Assembly: GCA_945883335.1 (NCBI GenBank)
Contig: CAMCXI010000004.1
Coordinates: 62,001 to 126,000, forward strand
Reading direction: 5' to 3'
Source: Candidatus Methylopumilus universalis
GTDB taxonomy: Bacteria > Pseudomonadota > Gammaproteobacteria > Burkholderiales > Methylophilaceae
DNA: 64,000 bases
Shown: positions 26,131 to 37,853 of the stretch, piece by piece
Layout of the letters: every line of letters begins with the position of its first letter
Position numbering within the stretch: position 1 is the first letter of the stretch
Position numbers and translations under genes: made by a program
Notes under the pieces: generated by a model
Databases searched by the model: none
What the model was told of the DNA's origin: nothing
Seen by the model: only the letters and a program-made list of their open reading frames with translations

Positions 26131-26931
26131 ATGTTAAAGGTTGTGATTGCAGGTTGTTCTGGTCGTATGGGGTATGCGCTCTTGGAAGGCGTTTTTGCAG
26201 ATACTGAGTTGGTTTTGCACGGCGCTTTGGATCATGCTGATAGCCCGCAAATAGGCCGAGATGCTGGCGAACAGTTCGGCAAAAAAAGTGGCGTATTGAT
26301 TAGCCATAATGTTGATGCTGCTTTAAAAGGCGCTGATGTGCTGGTGGACTTTACACGCCCAGAGCCTAGCTTGCTTTATTTGGCAGCTTGCCAAAAATCA
26401 GGTGTGAATATGGTGATTGGCACTACAGGTTTTACGTCTGAGCAAAAAGCGCTGATTGCAAATGCAGCTAAAGATGTTTCGGTTGTTTTTGCACCAAACA
26501 TGAGTGTTGGCGTGACTTTGCTAATTAATCTGGTGCAGGCGGCGGCTAAAGTGCTTAATGAAGGCTATGATATTGAAGTGATTGAAGCGCATCACCGCCA
26601 TAAAGTAGATGCACCTTCAGGCACGGCTTTGCGTTTGGGTGAGGCGGCGGCAAGTTCATTGGGTCGCAATTTAGAAGAGTGTGCGATTTATGGCCGCGAA
26701 GGTGTGACGGGTGAGCGTGACCCAAGCACTATTGGATTTGCAACAGTGCGCGGCGGAGATGTGGTGGGTGATCATACCGTGCTGTTTGCTGGAATTGGTG
26801 AGCGCGTTGAGCTAACGCATAAGGCAAGTAGCCGTGCTACTTTTGCGCTCGGTGCTTTGCGCGCGACTAAGTTTATGCAAGGTAAAAAAGCAGGATTGTT
26901 TGATATGCAAGATGTGCTTGGTTTGAAGTAA
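26131..26931 (+). CDS. dapB: 4-hydroxy-tetrahydrodipicolinate reductase
   Basis: A 266-residue NAD(P)H-dependent reductase of the lysine/meso-diaminopimelate pathway. [19 protein letters not shown] is the nucleotide fold, [15 protein letters not shown] follows, and [20 protein letters not shown] contains the catalytic His and Lys. The C-terminal domain ends [20 protein letters not shown]. Located between the bamE-like gene and carA, the usual betaproteobacterial order. Confidence 0.95.
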   Translation: MLKVVIAGCSGRMGYALLEGVFADTELVLHGALDHADSPQIGRDAGEQFGKKSGVLISHNVDAALKGADVLVDFTRPEPSLLYLAACQKSGVNMVIGTTGFTSEQKALIANAAKDVSVVFAPNMSVGVTLLINLVQAAAKVLNEGYDIEVIEAHHRHKVDAPSGTALRLGEAAASSLGRNLEECAIYGREGVTGERDPSTIGFATVRGGDVVGDHTVLFAGIGERVELTHKASSRATFALGALRATKFMQGKKAGLFDMQDVLGLK

Positions 26932-26968
26932 ATTTAGACCTGTAGACATACTTCTGTAATAAAGCTGA

Positions 26969-26997
26969 TTGATGGCCTCGCCTATATAAGCTATAAT
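26969..26997 (+). promoter_or_regulatory. Sigma-70 promoter of carAB
   Basis: TTGATG (26969-26974), a 17-nt spacer and a perfect TATAAT (26992-26997), about 95 nt upstream of the carA start, leaving a leader of roughly 90 nt. Confidence 0.75.
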
Positions 26998-27092
26998 TGA
27001 AACATTATTTAGCGGGACGAGCACAACACTCATCCCGCTTTGCACATCCGCTTCTCTTCGAGCGATAATTATTTAAAAACAAGGGGTTATAA

Positions 27093-28226
27093 GTGCCGCA
27101 ACACACACCAGCCATGTTAGTACTTGCTGATGGGACAGTGTTTCGTGGTATTTCAATTGGCGCTCCCGGCCAAACCGTTGGTGAGGTGGTGTTCAATACC
27201 TCAATGACTGGTTATCAAGAAATCCTCACAGACCCATCTTATACCAAACAAATCGTTACATTGACTTACCCGCACATCGGCAATACCGGCGTGAACTCTG
27301 AAGACGTTGAATCGGATCAAGTTTATGCGAGTGGTTTAATTATTCGTGATTTGCCATTAGTTCATAGCAATTGGCGTAGCGAGCAATCTCTTTCTGATTA
27401 CTTGGTTGCTAATAATGTCGTGGCGATTGCGGATATTGACACCCGTAAGTTAACCCGCATTCTCAGAGAAAAAGGCGCGCAAGCTGGATGTATCATTGCT
27501 GGCGCGGTCAATGAGGCTGAAGCCTTAGCTCAGGCAAAAGCTTTTCCAGGTTTGTCTGGTATGGACTTGGCTAAAGTGGTTAGCGTTAAAGAGTCTTATG
27601 CGTTTGCTGAAGGCGAATGGGATCTGGCTGCCGGTTATTCAAAACCAAGTAATCCAGCTTTCCACGTGGTTGCTTTTGATTACGGCGTTAAGCGCAATAT
27701 CCTTCGTATGCTTACTTCGCGTGGTTGCAAGGTGACTGTATTGCCTGCACAAGCAACTGCCGAGCAAGCCTTGGCTCTTAAGCCTGACGGTGTGTTCTTG
27801 TCGAATGGCCCTGGCGACCCACAGCCATGTGATTATGCAATTTCTGCCATCAAAACCATTGTTGATAAAGGTGTGCCGACATTTGGTATTTGTTTGGGGC
27901 ATCAATTGTTAGCTTTGGCTTCTGACGCGAAAACGCTCAAAATGAAATTTGGTCACCACGGTGCAAATCACCCTGTGCAAGATGTGGATGACAAGCGTGT
28001 ATTCATTACTAGCCAAAACCACGGGTTTGCAGTGGATGCGGACAGCTTGCCAGCTAACTTGCGCACGACGCATGTCTCGCTGTTTGATGGCAGCTTGCAA
28101 GGCATTGCTCGCTCAGACAAACCAGCGTTCAGCTTCCAAGGTCACCCAGAAGCGAGTCCGGGTCCAACTGAGATGAGTTATTTGTTCGATCGATTTGTCG
28201 AATCCATGAAACAGCACAAGCAATAA
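27093..28226 (+). CDS. carA: Carbamoyl-phosphate synthase small (glutaminase) subunit
   Basis: A 377-residue subunit that hydrolyses glutamine and passes ammonia to CarB. The N-terminal domain contains [20 protein letters not shown] and [20 protein letters not shown]. The C-terminal class I glutaminase has the nucleophile Cys in [18 protein letters not shown] and the His/Glu pair in [13 protein letters not shown]. The start is GTG at 27093 with AAGGGG about 6 nt upstream. carB begins 7 nt after the stop. Confidence 0.95.
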   Translation: MPQHTPAMLVLADGTVFRGISIGAPGQTVGEVVFNTSMTGYQEILTDPSYTKQIVTLTYPHIGNTGVNSEDVESDQVYASGLIIRDLPLVHSNWRSEQSLSDYLVANNVVAIADIDTRKLTRILREKGAQAGCIIAGAVNEAEALAQAKAFPGLSGMDLAKVVSVKESYAFAEGEWDLAAGYSKPSNPAFHVVAFDYGVKRNILRMLTSRGCKVTVLPAQATAEQALALKPDGVFLSNGPGDPQPCDYAISAIKTIVDKGVPTFGICLGHQLLALASDAKTLKMKFGHHGANHPVQDVDDKRVFITSQNHGFAVDADSLPANLRTTHVSLFDGSLQGIARSDKPAFSFQGHPEASPGPTEMSYLFDRFVESMKQHKQ

Positions 28227-28233
28227 GAAAACT

Positions 28234-31200
28234 ATGGCAAAACGTACAGACATTAAAAGTATTTTGATTATTGGCGCTGGCCCAATTGTGATTGGTCAGG
28301 CTTGTGAGTTTGATTACTCAGGTGCGCAAGCATGTAAAGCGCTTCGAGAAGAAGGTTACCGCGTAATTTTGGTGAACTCTAATCCAGCGACCATCATGAC
28401 CGATCCTGAAATGGCGGATGCGACTTATATCGAGCCGGTAACTTGGCAAGTGGTTGAAAAGATCATTGCTAAAGAGCGACCAGATGCTTTACTACCAACG
28501 ATGGGTGGTCAAACAGCACTGAATTGTGCTTTAGATTTGGATAAGCACGGTGTTCTGAAAAAATACAATGTTGAGTTAATTGGTGCGAGCAAGCATGCGA
28601 TTGATAAAGCGGAAGATAGACAAAAATTTAAAGAAGCCATGACCAAAATAGGTCTTGGCTCAGCACGATCTTCTATGGCGCACAGCCTTGAAGAGGCTTT
28701 GCAAGTGCAAGCAAGTATTGGTTACCCAGCAATTATTCGTCCATCATTCACCATGGGTGGTAGCGGTGGTGGTATTGCTTATAACCGTGAAGAGTTCCTG
28801 ACGATTTGCGAGCGTGGTCTTGAAGCATCCCCAACGAAAGAGTTGTTGATTGAAGAGTCACTTCTCGGTTGGAAAGAATATGAGATGGAAGTGGTGCGCG
28901 ACACCAAAGATAACTGCATCATCATTTGCCCGATTGAAAACTTAGATCCAATGGGTGTGCATACTGGCGACTCAATTACCGTCGCGCCAGCACAGACATT
29001 GACGGATAAAGAATATCAAATTATGCGTAACGCATCGCTTGCGGTGCTGCGCGAAATCGGCGTGGACACTGGCGGTTCAAACGTACAATTTGCGATTAAT
29101 CCAGAAGATGGTCGCATGATTGTCATTGAGATGAACCCGCGCGTGTCACGTTCATCAGCATTGGCTTCAAAAGCAACAGGCTTCCCAATTGCAAAAGTAG
29201 CGGCGAAATTAGCTGTTGGCTTTACATTAGACGAGCTTAAAAATGAAATTACCGGCGGTGCAACCCCAGCCTCATTTGAGCCATCAATTGACTATGTGGT
29301 CACTAAAATCCCACGTTTTGCATTCGAAAAATTCCCGCAAGCAGATTCGCGCTTAACAACCCAAATGAAGTCTGTGGGCGAAGTGATGGCGATTGGCCGT
29401 ACTTTCCAGGAGTCATTCCAAAAAGCCTTACGCGGATTGGAAGTCGGCGTAGATGGTTTGGATGAAAAAACGTTAGACATCGACGAAATTCAAAAAGAAC
29501 TTGGCGAGCCAGGTCCTGAGCGTATTTGGTATGTGGGTGATGCTTTCCGTGCTGGCATGACGGTTGCGCAAGTTTACGAACATTCTAAAATTGACCATTG
29601 GTTCTTGGTGCAAATTGAAGACATCATCAAGCGTGAAATGGCATTAAAAGGCCGTCACCTTCCAGACTTGGACAAAGATGCATTGTTCCAATTGAAGCGT
29701 CGTGGTTTTTCAGACCGTCGATTAGCTTATTTATTGGGTACGGACCAACATGCGGTGCGTGCGTATCGCCAAGCACTCAATGTGCGTCCTGTTTATAAGC
29801 GGGTGGATACTTGCGCGGCTGAATTTTCGACCAATACGGCTTACCTTTACTCCACTTATGAAGAAGAGTGCGAAGCAAAGCCTAACGATAAAAAGAAAAT
29901 CATGGTATTGGGCGGTGGTCCAAACCGTATCGGTCAAGGGATTGAGTTCGACTATTGCTGCGTACATGCAGCATTCGCGATGCGCGAAGATGGTTATGAA
30001 ACCATCATGGTGAACTGCAATCCTGAGACTGTTTCAACCGACTACGATACTTCAGACCGCTTGTACTTTGAGCCGCTTACATTAGAAGATGTGCTTGAAG
30101 TGGTAGCGATTGAAAAACCAGTTGGCGTGATTGTGCAATACGGTGGCCAGACGCCACTTAAATTGGCGCGCGATTTAGAAAAAGCGGGTGTGCCGATCAT
30201 TGGTACTTCACCGGATGCGATTGACCGCGCAGAAGATCGCGAACGCTTCCAGCAAATGTTGCAAGACTTAGGCCTGAAGCAGCCACCTAACCGCACAGCA
30301 AGAACGCCAGATGAAGCATTGCGATCAGCACAAGAAATTGGCTACCCACTAGTAGTGCGTCCTTCGTATGTGCTCGGCGGTCGTGCGATGGAAATTGTGC
30401 ATGAGCAAGCGCAACTTGAACGTTATATGCGCGAAGCGGTAAAAGTTTCCAATGAATCACCAGTGCTATTAGACCGTTTCTTAAATGACGCGCTTGAAGT
30501 GGATGTGGACGCATTATGTGATGGCGAAGATGTCATTATTGGTGGCATCATGGAGCACGTTGAGCAAGCTGGGGTGCACTCAGGCGACTCCGCATGTTCA
30601 TTGCCACCTTATAGCTTGTCTAAAAAGCTTCAAGACGAATTGCGTGTGCAAACAGTACAAATGGCTAAAGCCTTGGGCGTAGTTGGCCTGATGAATGTCC
30701 AGTTTGCGATTCAAGGTGAGACGGTTTATGTGCTTGAGGTCAATCCTCGTGCATCACGGACTGTCCCGTTTGTTTCTAAAGCATGTGGTTTGCAATTGGC
30801 GAAAATCGCAGCACGTTGTATGACGGGCGTGAAACTAAAAGATCAGGGTGTCACCAAAGAAATCGTGCCGCCGTATTATTCAGTCAAAGAAGCGGTGTTC
30901 CCGTTCATTAAATTCCCAGGCGTCGATACGATTCTTGGCCCAGAAATGAAATCGACCGGTGAAGTGATGGGCATTGGCAGTACCTTCGCTGAAGCTTTCG
31001 TTAAGTCACAATTGGGTTCTGGCGATGTGTTACCTAAAGGCGGGAAAGCTTTTATTAGCGTACGTCGTGAAGACCGTGAGCGCGTAGTAGAAATCGCACA
31101 AGCCTTGGCAAATTTAGGTTTCCAATTGCTCGCAACACGCGGTACAGCGGGCGCATTGATTGAGGCTGGCTTAAATGTGACGCCAGTAAATAAAGTAGCG

Positions 31201-31440
31201 GAAGGCCGTCCACATATTGTGGATATGATTAAAAACAATGAAATTAATTTTATTGTAAACGTGACGGAAAATAAGCGCGCTGTGCATGACTCATATGCCA
31301 TTCGCCGCAACGCTTTACAGCAAAAAGTCACCTACTATACAACCTTGGCAGGCGCTAAAGCTGCTTGTATGGGCATGGGTTATATGCAAGAGCTGGGTGT
31401 TCAGTCGTTGCAAGAGTTGCATAAAACACTCACTAAGTAA
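28234..31440 (+). CDS. carB: Carbamoyl-phosphate synthase large subunit
   Basis: A 1068-residue enzyme with two homologous ATP-grasp synthetase halves. The first starts [20 protein letters not shown] and the second [20 protein letters not shown]; each has a Pro-rich ATP-grasp block ([20 protein letters not shown] and [19 protein letters not shown]). The C-terminal MGS-like allosteric domain covers about 940-1068. It makes carbamoyl phosphate for arginine and pyrimidine synthesis. Full length, no lesions. Confidence 0.96.
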   Translation: MAKRTDIKSILIIGAGPIVIGQACEFDYSGAQACKALREEGYRVILVNSNPATIMTDPEMADATYIEPVTWQVVEKIIAKERPDALLPTMGGQTALNCALDLDKHGVLKKYNVELIGASKHAIDKAEDRQKFKEAMTKIGLGSARSSMAHSLEEALQVQASIGYPAIIRPSFTMGGSGGGIAYNREEFLTICERGLEASPTKELLIEESLLGWKEYEMEVVRDTKDNCIIICPIENLDPMGVHTGDSITVAPAQTLTDKEYQIMRNASLAVLREIGVDTGGSNVQFAINPEDGRMIVIEMNPRVSRSSALASKATGFPIAKVAAKLAVGFTLDELKNEITGGATPASFEPSIDYVVTKIPRFAFEKFPQADSRLTTQMKSVGEVMAIGRTFQESFQKALRGLEVGVDGLDEKTLDIDEIQKELGEPGPERIWYVGDAFRAGMTVAQVYEHSKIDHWFLVQIEDIIKREMALKGRHLPDLDKDALFQLKRRGFSDRRLAYLLGTDQHAVRAYRQALNVRPVYKRVDTCAAEFSTNTAYLYSTYEEECEAKPNDKKKIMVLGGGPNRIGQGIEFDYCCVHAAFAMREDGYETIMVNCNPETVSTDYDTSDRLYFEPLTLEDVLEVVAIEKPVGVIVQYGGQTPLKLARDLEKAGVPIIGTSPDAIDRAEDRERFQQMLQDLGLKQPPNRTARTPDEALRSAQEIGYPLVVRPSYVLGGRAMEIVHEQAQLERYMREAVKVSNESPVLLDRFLNDALEVDVDALCDGEDVIIGGIMEHVEQAGVHSGDSACSLPPYSLSKKLQDELRVQTVQMAKALGVVGLMNVQFAIQGETVYVLEVNPRASRTVPFVSKACGLQLAKIAARCMTGVKLKDQGVTKEIVPPYYSVKEAVFPFIKFPGVDTILGPEMKSTGEVMGIGSTFAEAFVKSQLGSGDVLPKGGKAFISVRREDRERVVEIAQALANLGFQLLATRGTAGALIEAGLNVTPVNKVAEGRPHIVDMIKNNEINFIVNVTENKRAVHDSYAIRRNALQQKVTYYTTLAGAKAACMGMGYMQELGVQSLQELHKTLTK

Positions 31441-31457
31441 TAAGATGCTTACCAATT

Positions 31458-31488
31458 AACCACGCCTAATTTGTTAGGTGTGGTTTTT
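31458..31488 (+). terminator. Intrinsic terminator after carB
   Basis: AACCACGCCTAA, loop TTTG, TTAGGTGTGGTT (one wobble pair), then a T-rich tract. Lies between carB and the greA start. Confidence 0.75.
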
Positions 31489-31542
31489 ATTTTATATAGA
31501 CCGCAATTAGTGATATTGCGAACAAGAATCAAGGTAGATAAC

Positions 31543-32019
31543 ATGAACCAAATTCCAGTCACAGTCAAAGGTGCAGAACTCCTAAAGGCTGAACTTCAAC
31601 GATTAAGAAGTGTAGATCGACCTGCAGTAATTGAGGCAATTGCTGAAGCGCGTGCGCAAGGTGATTTGTCTGAGAATGCGGAATACGAAGCCGCCAAAGA
31701 AAAACAAAGCTTTATTGAAGGTCGACTTGCAGAGATTGAAGCGAAACTTTCAAATGCAATGGTCATTGATCCTAAAACGCTCAACGCTGAAGGACGCTGT
31801 GTTTTTGGTGCGACGATTGACGTGGAAGATTTAGATACTGGCGATAAGGCAACCTACCAAATTGTTGGGGATGACGAAGCGGATATTAAGTCTGGTAAGA
31901 TTTCGATTAGCTCCCCAATTTCAAGAGCATTGATTGGTAAGTCAGCAGGCGACGTCGCTGAAGTGGTTGCGCCGAATGGCATTCGATCCTATGAAGTGCT
32001 GAATGTGCAGTATATCTAA
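31543..32019 (+). CDS. greA: Transcription elongation factor GreA
   Basis: A 158-residue factor that stimulates RNA polymerase to cleave backtracked RNA. The start is ATG 31543 (MNQIPVTVKGAELLKAELQR); a longer in-frame reading from 31471 would include the terminator region and is rejected. The N-terminal coiled coil has the acidic tip ARAQGDLSENAEYEAAKEKQ, and the C-terminal FKBP-like domain ends ISSPISRALIGKSAGDVAEV. The gene is commonly next to carB in proteobacteria. Confidence 0.94.
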   Translation: MNQIPVTVKGAELLKAELQRLRSVDRPAVIEAIAEARAQGDLSENAEYEAAKEKQSFIEGRLAEIEAKLSNAMVIDPKTLNAEGRCVFGATIDVEDLDTGDKATYQIVGDDEADIKSGKISISSPISRALIGKSAGDVAEVVAPNGIRSYEVLNVQYI

Positions 32020-32051
32020 ATCAGGTTTTTTAATGACTGAGAGGTCGTGCA

Positions 32052-32504
32052 ATGAATCAATTCACAGATAAATTAGCATTAATATCAATGACCATTTGGG
32101 TAGGTGCTTTGTGGGCGATTGGATACATTGCTGCTCCGACCTTGTTCTACCATCTGCCTGATAGGCAATTGGCCGGAAGTTTGGCCGGTCAAATGTTTAC
32201 CTTAGTTGCTTATATTGGTATGGCATGTGGTGCTTATTTGTTGCTCAATCGCGTGACTAAGTTTGGTGGTCAAGCATTTAAACAGGGCTTTTTCTGGGCA
32301 GTGCTATTTATGTTATTACTTACGCTAGCCGGCCATTTTGGCATTGCGCCCATCATTGCGCAGCTTAAGGCGGATGCTTTGCCAACGGACGTAATGCACA
32401 GTGTGTTTGCGGACAGATTTGAAACTTGGCATGGCGTGGCAAGTATTGCTTACGCCATTCAGAGTTTACTAGGATTAGTATTAGTATTGAAAGCGACTCG
32501 ATAA
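32052..32504 (+). CDS. DUF4149 family membrane protein
   Basis: A 150-residue integral membrane protein with four predicted helices (about residues 8-30, 45-68, 78-100, 125-148). ISMTIWVGALWAIGYIAAPT and ADRFETWHGVASIAYAIQS are typical of the DUF4149 (YndG/CopD-like) group often found between greA and yhbY. Function unknown. It ends near a weak bidirectional hairpin (32491-32517) that overlaps its last codons and separates it from convergent yhbY. Confidence 0.7.
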   Translation: MNQFTDKLALISMTIWVGALWAIGYIAAPTLFYHLPDRQLAGSLAGQMFTLVAYIGMACGAYLLLNRVTKFGGQAFKQGFFWAVLFMLLLTLAGHFGIAPIIAQLKADALPTDVMHSVFADRFETWHGVASIAYAIQSLLGLVLVLKATR

Positions 32505-32524
32505 CCACGAGCCGCTTATTTGAT

Positions 32525-32812
32525 TTATTTAGGGATAACGATTTTTGCAGTTTCGGCTTGGCGATAAATCACTAACTGTTTGCCGATATGGTGAACTTTA
32601 GTCGCGCCAGTTTTTTCACAGATTTCTTCCAGCATCGCAACGCGTGCATCTCTGTCATCACCAAACACTTTGATTTTGATGAGCTCGTGCGCATTTAAGC
32701 TGTTTTCTATTTCTTGCAAAACGCTCGCTGTCAGGCCATTATTGCCAACCATAACCACTGGATTTAGTTTGTGTGCCAAGCCGCGAAGGTGGCTAATTTG
32801 TTTAGTATTCAC
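32525..32812 (-). CDS. yhbY: CRS1-YhbY (CRM) domain RNA-binding protein
   Basis: A 95-residue protein that is essentially a single CRM domain. ISHLRGLAHKLNPVVMVGNN contains the GxxG-like RNA-binding loop, followed by HELIKIKVFGDDRD. E. coli YhbY associates with pre-50S ribosomal particles, so a role in large-subunit assembly is likely. It is divergent from rlmE, a 23S rRNA methylase, and this pairing is conserved in proteobacteria. Confidence 0.9.
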   Translation of the reverse strand: MNTKQISHLRGLAHKLNPVVMVGNNGLTASVLQEIENSLNAHELIKIKVFGDDRDARVAMLEEICEKTGATKVHHIGKQLVIYRQAETAKIVIPK

Positions 32813-32875
32813 GCAGTATCTATCTTGTCTTGTTGATTCATCAAGGACGTCATTTTATCACATGAAGCTTAGGCC

Positions 32876-33505
32876 ATGAAAAGAACCAAAACCAGTAAAG
32901 CTTGGATGCAAGAGCATGTAAATGACCCTTACGTGAAGCTTGCACAAAAAGATGGCTATCGTGCCCGCGCTGCTTATAAGTTAATAGAGATTGATGATAA
33001 AGATAGGCTTATTAAGCCAGGCATGGTGGTGGTTGATTTAGGATCAACCCCAGGCAGCTGGTCGCAAGTCGCCATTCAGCGCCTTAAAAATAATGGTCGT
33101 GTGATCGCCCTAGATTTGTTACCGATGGTGGGTATTCCTGGGGTTGAGTTTATTCAAGGCGATTTTCGTGAAGACGAAATCCTTGAGCAGTTAGAAGAAA
33201 AACTGAATGGTCAGCAAATAGACCTTGTAATTTCTGATATGGCCCCCAATATAAGTGGCATTAGTTCAGTGGACCAGCCCAATGCCGTTTATTTAACTGA
33301 ATTAGCCGTGGACTTTAGTTTGAAATGGCTGAAACCCGAGGGCAATTTTTTAGTCAAAGTTTTTGTAGGATCTGGCTTTGAAGAGATAGTGAAAATTATG
33401 CGCGATAGTTTTGAGAAAGTAGTAACCCGCAAACCCAAGGCCTCGCGTGACCGCAGTACCGAAGTTTATTTGCTTGGATTGAAGCGTAAATCAAATAATG
33501 TTTAA
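32876..33505 (+). CDS. rlmE: 23S rRNA (uridine-2'-O) methyltransferase
   Basis: A 209-residue SAM-dependent methylase (FtsJ/RrmJ) that modifies U2552 of 23S rRNA. It shows the K-D-K-E catalytic set: Lys in [17 protein letters not shown], the SAM loop [15 protein letters not shown], Asp in [12 protein letters not shown], Lys in NFLVKVF and Glu in [11 protein letters not shown]. It precedes ftsH, as in E. coli, with 84 nt between. Confidence 0.94.
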   Translation: MKRTKTSKAWMQEHVNDPYVKLAQKDGYRARAAYKLIEIDDKDRLIKPGMVVVDLGSTPGSWSQVAIQRLKNNGRVIALDLLPMVGIPGVEFIQGDFREDEILEQLEEKLNGQQIDLVISDMAPNISGISSVDQPNAVYLTELAVDFSLKWLKPEGNFLVKVFVGSGFEEIVKIMRDSFEKVVTRKPKASRDRSTEVYLLGLKRKSNNV

Positions 33506-33589
33506 GCGCGAATCAGCTTGCACGAATGCAAATGCGTTTTAGTGGTAAGATTTCAATTAAACAAAAGCAATCTTTAAAAGGATGTGATC

Positions 33590-35482
33590 TTGAATAACAC
33601 CGCCAAACAAATCGCGATATGGGTGATTATTGCCATTATCTTGATGTCTGTTTTTAACCAGTTTGCCAACAAAAATGGTGCGGACAATCAAATTGTCTAC
33701 TCACAATTCATTAATGAAGTGAAGCAAGGGCGTGTAGCAAGAGTAACCATTGAAGGTCGTGTTTTACGTGGTGAAATGAATGACGGTAAAAAATTCAGCT
33801 CCTACGCTCCTTATGATCCGGGCATGATGGGTGATTTGCTTAAAAACAATATCCGTGTTGAAGCGAAGCCAGAGCAAGAGCAGTCATTGTTGATGAGCCT
33901 CTTGATTAACTGGGGTCCGATGTTGTTATTGATTGGCGTTTGGGTATTCTTTATGCGCCAAATGCAAGGTGGCGGCAAAGGCGGGGCATTCTCATTCGGT
34001 AAGAGCAAGGCACGTCAACTAGATGAAGCTTCTAACCAAACCACATTTGCTGATGTAGCCGGCTGTGATGAGGCTAAAGAGGAAGTTTTTGAACTGGTTG
34101 AGTTCCTGCGTGATCCAGGTAAATTCCAAAAGCTCGGTGGTCGTATTCCACGTGGTGTATTGATGGTTGGCCCGCCAGGTACAGGTAAAACATTACTAGC
34201 GAAGGCAATTGCTGGTGAAGCTAAAGTCCCATTTTTTACCATTTCAGGTTCGGACTTTGTTGAGATGTTTGTGGGTGTGGGTGCAGCGCGTGTGCGTGAT
34301 ATGTTTGAGAAAGCAAAAAAAGCAGCGCCATGCATTATTTTCATCGATGAAATCGATGCTGTTGGTCGTCATCGTGGCGCTGGTACCGGGGGTGGTAACG
34401 ATGAGCGCGAACAAACGCTTAACCAAATGCTTGTTGAGATGGATGGCTTTGAGCCTAACTCAGGCGTGATTGTGATTGCGGCGACTAACCGTGCTGACGT
34501 ATTGGATAAAGCGCTGCTCCGTCCAGGTCGTTTTGACCGCCAAGTGATGGTTGGCTTGCCAGACATTCGTGGTCGCGAACAAATTCTGTTAGTGCATATG
34601 CGTAAAGTGCCAATTGATGCTGACGTTAAAGCGGACATTTTGGCACGTGGCACACCTGGTTTTTCAGGGGCTGATTTAGCTAACTTGGTGAATGAAGCAG
34701 CCTTGTTTGCTGCACGTCGCAATAAACGGACCGTCGATATGTCTGACTTCGAAGATGCTAAAGATAAAATCTTTATGGGTCCAGAGCGCACTTCAATGGT
34801 GATGCGCGAAGAGGAGCGTCGCAATACCGCTTATCACGAATCAGGCCATGCGGTAGTGGCGGAGTTGCTTCCTAAGGCAGATCCTGTTCATAAAGTCACT
34901 ATTATGCCGCGCGGCTGGGCGCTTGGTCTAACTTGGCAATTGCCGGAGTTTGACCGTATCAGTAATTATCGCGACAAAATGTTGGAAGAGATTTCGATTT
35001 TATTTGGTGGACGAATCGCTGAAGAAATTTTCATGCATCAAATGTCAACTGGCGCTTCAAACGACTTTGAGCGTGCAACCAAGTTAGCACGTGACATGGT
35101 CACGCGTTACGGCATGTCGGATGCGCTTGGTACAATGGTTTATGCGGGTAGTGAACAAGACTCCATGTTTGGCAGTATGTCATCTAAAACCGTTTCTGAA
35201 GCGACGCAACAAAAAGTGGATGCTGAAATTCGTCGCATTCTAGATGAGCAATATGCGATTGCTCGACAGTTGTTAGAGTCAAATCGAGATAAAGTTGAAG
35301 CGATGGCTGCCGCGCTGCTTGAATGGGAAACCATCGATGCAGATCAAATTGGCGACATCATGGCGGGCTTGCCGCCTCGCGCGCCTAAGCCTAGCCAAGC
35401 GAGCAACAAAGTGGTTAAGAGCGATAGCGGAACAACGGGCAGTCAGCCAACTACTTCGCCACAGCCAGCTGCTAAAAACTAA
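33590..35482 (+). CDS. ftsH: ATP-dependent zinc metalloprotease FtsH
   Basis: About 630 residues. Two N-terminal membrane helices flank a small periplasmic domain. The AAA module has Walker A GPPGTGKT (near residue 198), Walker [13 protein letters not shown] and the second region of homology [19 protein letters not shown]. The zinc site is HESGHA near residue 417. The start is chosen as TTG 33590 ([12 protein letters not shown]) because AAAAGGA lies 7 nt before it; the in-frame GTG at 33584 has only 1 nt of spacing. The tail is Ser/Pro/Thr-rich. It degrades misassembled membrane proteins and regulators such as LpxC and sigma-32. Confidence 0.95.
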   Translation: MNNTAKQIAIWVIIAIILMSVFNQFANKNGADNQIVYSQFINEVKQGRVARVTIEGRVLRGEMNDGKKFSSYAPYDPGMMGDLLKNNIRVEAKPEQEQSLLMSLLINWGPMLLLIGVWVFFMRQMQGGGKGGAFSFGKSKARQLDEASNQTTFADVAGCDEAKEEVFELVEFLRDPGKFQKLGGRIPRGVLMVGPPGTGKTLLAKAIAGEAKVPFFTISGSDFVEMFVGVGAARVRDMFEKAKKAAPCIIFIDEIDAVGRHRGAGTGGGNDEREQTLNQMLVEMDGFEPNSGVIVIAATNRADVLDKALLRPGRFDRQVMVGLPDIRGREQILLVHMRKVPIDADVKADILARGTPGFSGADLANLVNEAALFAARRNKRTVDMSDFEDAKDKIFMGPERTSMVMREEERRNTAYHESGHAVVAELLPKADPVHKVTIMPRGWALGLTWQLPEFDRISNYRDKMLEEISILFGGRIAEEIFMHQMSTGASNDFERATKLARDMVTRYGMSDALGTMVYAGSEQDSMFGSMSSKTVSEATQQKVDAEIRRILDEQYAIARQLLESNRDKVEAMAAALLEWETIDADQIGDIMAGLPPRAPKPSQASNKVVKSDSGTTGSQPTTSPQPAAKN

Positions 35483-35565
35483 AGTCTTCATCAGTGATTG
35501 TCAAACATGGTAAGCCATGCGGTGTATTGGGTTAATAATCTAGTTCACTTCATGGCTTAATTAAT

Positions 35566-36390
35566 ATGCATCTTTCTTGCGGTAGATTTGAGCTCGACCT
35601 CTCCACGCCACGTGTCATGGGAATTGTGAACGTTACCCCTGATTCTTTCTCCGATGGCGGAAAATTCAACACAACAGACAAGGCCGTTGCGCACGCCATG
35701 GAACTGGTTGAGCAAGGTGCAGATATTTTAGATATTGGCGGCGAATCCACGCGTCCTGGCGCAACTCCTGTGCCGCTCGATGAAGAGCTTAACCGTGTCA
35801 TTCCAGTGATTAAAGCTTTGGTAAAAGCTGGCATTCCGCTTTCTATTGATACCTATAAACCAGAAGTGATGTGTGCTGCGATTGATGCTGGTGTGGATAT
35901 TGTGAATGATGTCTGTGCTTTGCAAGAGGATGGTGCGCTTGAAATTGTTGCGGCGAGCAAAGTGGGCTTATGTTTAATGCACATGCAAGGCCGCCCACAA
36001 ACCATGCAGGCCGATCCGCAATATCAAGACGTGGTTAATGAAGTGGCTGACTTTTTAGCAGCAAGATTAAAAGCCGCAGAGCAGGCTGGCATTGCACGTG
36101 GGCGCATCGTTTTAGACCCCGGCTTTGGTTTTGGAAAACGCACTTCACACAATCTAACTTTGCTTAATCACTTATCAAGTCTACAATCGTTAGGCTTGCC
36201 TTTGCTCGTTGGGCTTTCACGTAAATCGGTGTTGGGGCAAGTGGTCGGCTTAAGTGTGGATGAGCGCATCCATGCCAGCATTGCGGCCTCAGTGGTCTCG
36301 GTAATGAAGGGTGCTAATATTGTGCGTGTGCATGATGTGAAGCCAACGGTTGATGCCTTAAAAATCGTTTCAGCCGCAATACAAAATTAA
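35566..36390 (+). CDS. folP: Dihydropteroate synthase
   Basis: A 274-residue TIM-barrel enzyme of folate synthesis that joins p-aminobenzoate to the pterin pyrophosphate. VMGIVNVTPDSFSDGGKF and ILDIGGESTRPGATPVP are the family signatures, and LDPGFGFGKRTSHNL and VGLSRKSVLG form the pterin pocket. Just before glmM (42 nt), the standard order in beta- and gammaproteobacteria. Confidence 0.95.
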   Translation: MHLSCGRFELDLSTPRVMGIVNVTPDSFSDGGKFNTTDKAVAHAMELVEQGADILDIGGESTRPGATPVPLDEELNRVIPVIKALVKAGIPLSIDTYKPEVMCAAIDAGVDIVNDVCALQEDGALEIVAASKVGLCLMHMQGRPQTMQADPQYQDVVNEVADFLAARLKAAEQAGIARGRIVLDPGFGFGKRTSHNLTLLNHLSSLQSLGLPLLVGLSRKSVLGQVVGLSVDERIHASIAASVVSVMKGANIVRVHDVKPTVDALKIVSAAIQN

Positions 36391-36432
36391 AATAAGATTT
36401 GAATAAAGATAGGCTTTTAAAAGATAAGCATA

Positions 36433-37791
36433 ATGAGTAAAAAATATTTCGGTACAGACGGTATTCGCGGTCGTGTTGGAACTAGCCCAATCACCCCAGA
36501 TTTTGTGATGCGTTTAGGCTATGCCGCGGGCCGCGTGCTAGCGAATGCTGATCTCCATTTGGCCAAAGATGCCCGCCCGACAGTGTTGATTGGTAAAGAC
36601 ACCCGCATTTCAGGCTACATGCTTGAATCCGCCTTGCAAGCAGGCCTATGTGCCGCAGGCGTAAATGTGAGACTCACGGGCCCAATGCCGACTCCAGCTA
36701 TCGCCTATTTAACCCGTGCTTTAAGAGCGCAAGCGGGTATTGTCATTTCAGCCTCGCATAATCCTTTCGAAGATAATGGCATTAAGTTTTTCTCAAGCCT
36801 GGGCACCAAGCTGCCTGATGATATTGAGCATCAAATAGAAGCAGAACTTGATAAGCCGATGGAAGTGATGCCATCAGCGGCTTTGGGTCGCGTTAAACGC
36901 ATTGATGATGCTGCAGGTCGCTATGTGGAGTTTTGCAAAAGCACATTCCCGAATGACTTGGATTTACGTGGCTTAAAGATCGTCCTCGATTGTGCCAATG
37001 GCGCTACTTACCACGTTGCCCCGCCAGTGTTTCATGAGCTAGGAGCGGAAGTAATTGCAATCGCTAATCAGCCGAATGGTTTGAACATTAATGCAGACTC
37101 AGGTACAACCCATCCGCAAGCATTATGCAAAGCAGTGGTTGAGCACAAAGCAGATTTAGGCATTGCGTTTGATGGTGATGGTGATCGCGTGATGATGGTG
37201 GACTCAGCAGGAAATCTGCTTGATGGCGACCAACTGCTTTATATTATCGCCCAGCACAGACATCGGCAAGGCGAGCTTGGGGGAGGAGTGGTCGGCACTT
37301 TAATGACTAATCTTGCGTTAGAGCATCACTTCCAAAAATCGAATATTGCTTTTACTCGTGCCAAAGTTGGCGATAGGCATGTACGTGAAACGCTAGTGAA
37401 AAATGATTGGCAATTGGGCGGTGAGAATTCAGGTCACATTCTTTGCCTAGATAAGCATACCAGTGGCGATGGCATTATTGCCGCACTACAAGTTTTAGCC
37501 GCGCTGAACGCGCAAAATAAAACACTGCTTGAAGTCGGTAAAATTTTGGCTTTATATCCACAAGTGCTCATCAATGTGCCTGTAAAACGCCGTATTGATA
37601 TGGACAGTAATCCTGAAGTGCAAGCTGCTGTTAAAAAAGCCGAGCAAGCACTCAATGGCAATGGCCGCATCTTATTAAGAGCTTCAGGCACCGAATTAAA
37701 ATTCCGCGTCATGGTGGAAGGCGTGGATGGCGTGATGGTCAATCAATTGGCTAAAGAAATTGCCGAAGTGGTGGCAGGGCAAGCCAAATAG
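36433..37791 (+). CDS. glmM: Phosphoglucosamine mutase
   Basis: A 452-residue alpha-D-phosphohexomutase that makes glucosamine 1-phosphate for UDP-GlcNAc, peptidoglycan and LPS. The N-terminus has [20 protein letters not shown]. The phosphoserine loop is [19 protein letters not shown], the metal site is [15 protein letters not shown], and [20 protein letters not shown] is the sugar loop. Full length. A symmetrical terminator follows. Confidence 0.96.
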   Translation: MSKKYFGTDGIRGRVGTSPITPDFVMRLGYAAGRVLANADLHLAKDARPTVLIGKDTRISGYMLESALQAGLCAAGVNVRLTGPMPTPAIAYLTRALRAQAGIVISASHNPFEDNGIKFFSSLGTKLPDDIEHQIEAELDKPMEVMPSAALGRVKRIDDAAGRYVEFCKSTFPNDLDLRGLKIVLDCANGATYHVAPPVFHELGAEVIAIANQPNGLNINADSGTTHPQALCKAVVEHKADLGIAFDGDGDRVMMVDSAGNLLDGDQLLYIIAQHRHRQGELGGGVVGTLMTNLALEHHFQKSNIAFTRAKVGDRHVRETLVKNDWQLGGENSGHILCLDKHTSGDGIIAALQVLAALNAQNKTLLEVGKILALYPQVLINVPVKRRIDMDSNPEVQAAVKKAEQALNGNGRILLRASGTELKFRVMVEGVDGVMVNQLAKEIAEVVAGQAK

Positions 37792-37812
37792 ATTCATCTT
37801 GATATAAGAACG

Positions 37813-37838
37813 AAAAAGCCCACAATTGTGGGCTTTTT
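37813..37838. terminator. Bidirectional terminator between glmM and glnS
   Basis: AAAAAGCCCACAA joined directly to TTGTGGGCTTTTT, a perfect 26-bp palindrome between two convergent genes. Confidence 0.85.
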
Positions 37839-37853
37839 GTTGACGACTAAAAC

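Noticed and set aside
31471-31542. Extended greA N-terminus
   Set aside because: It would begin inside the carB terminator and is absent from normal GreA proteins.
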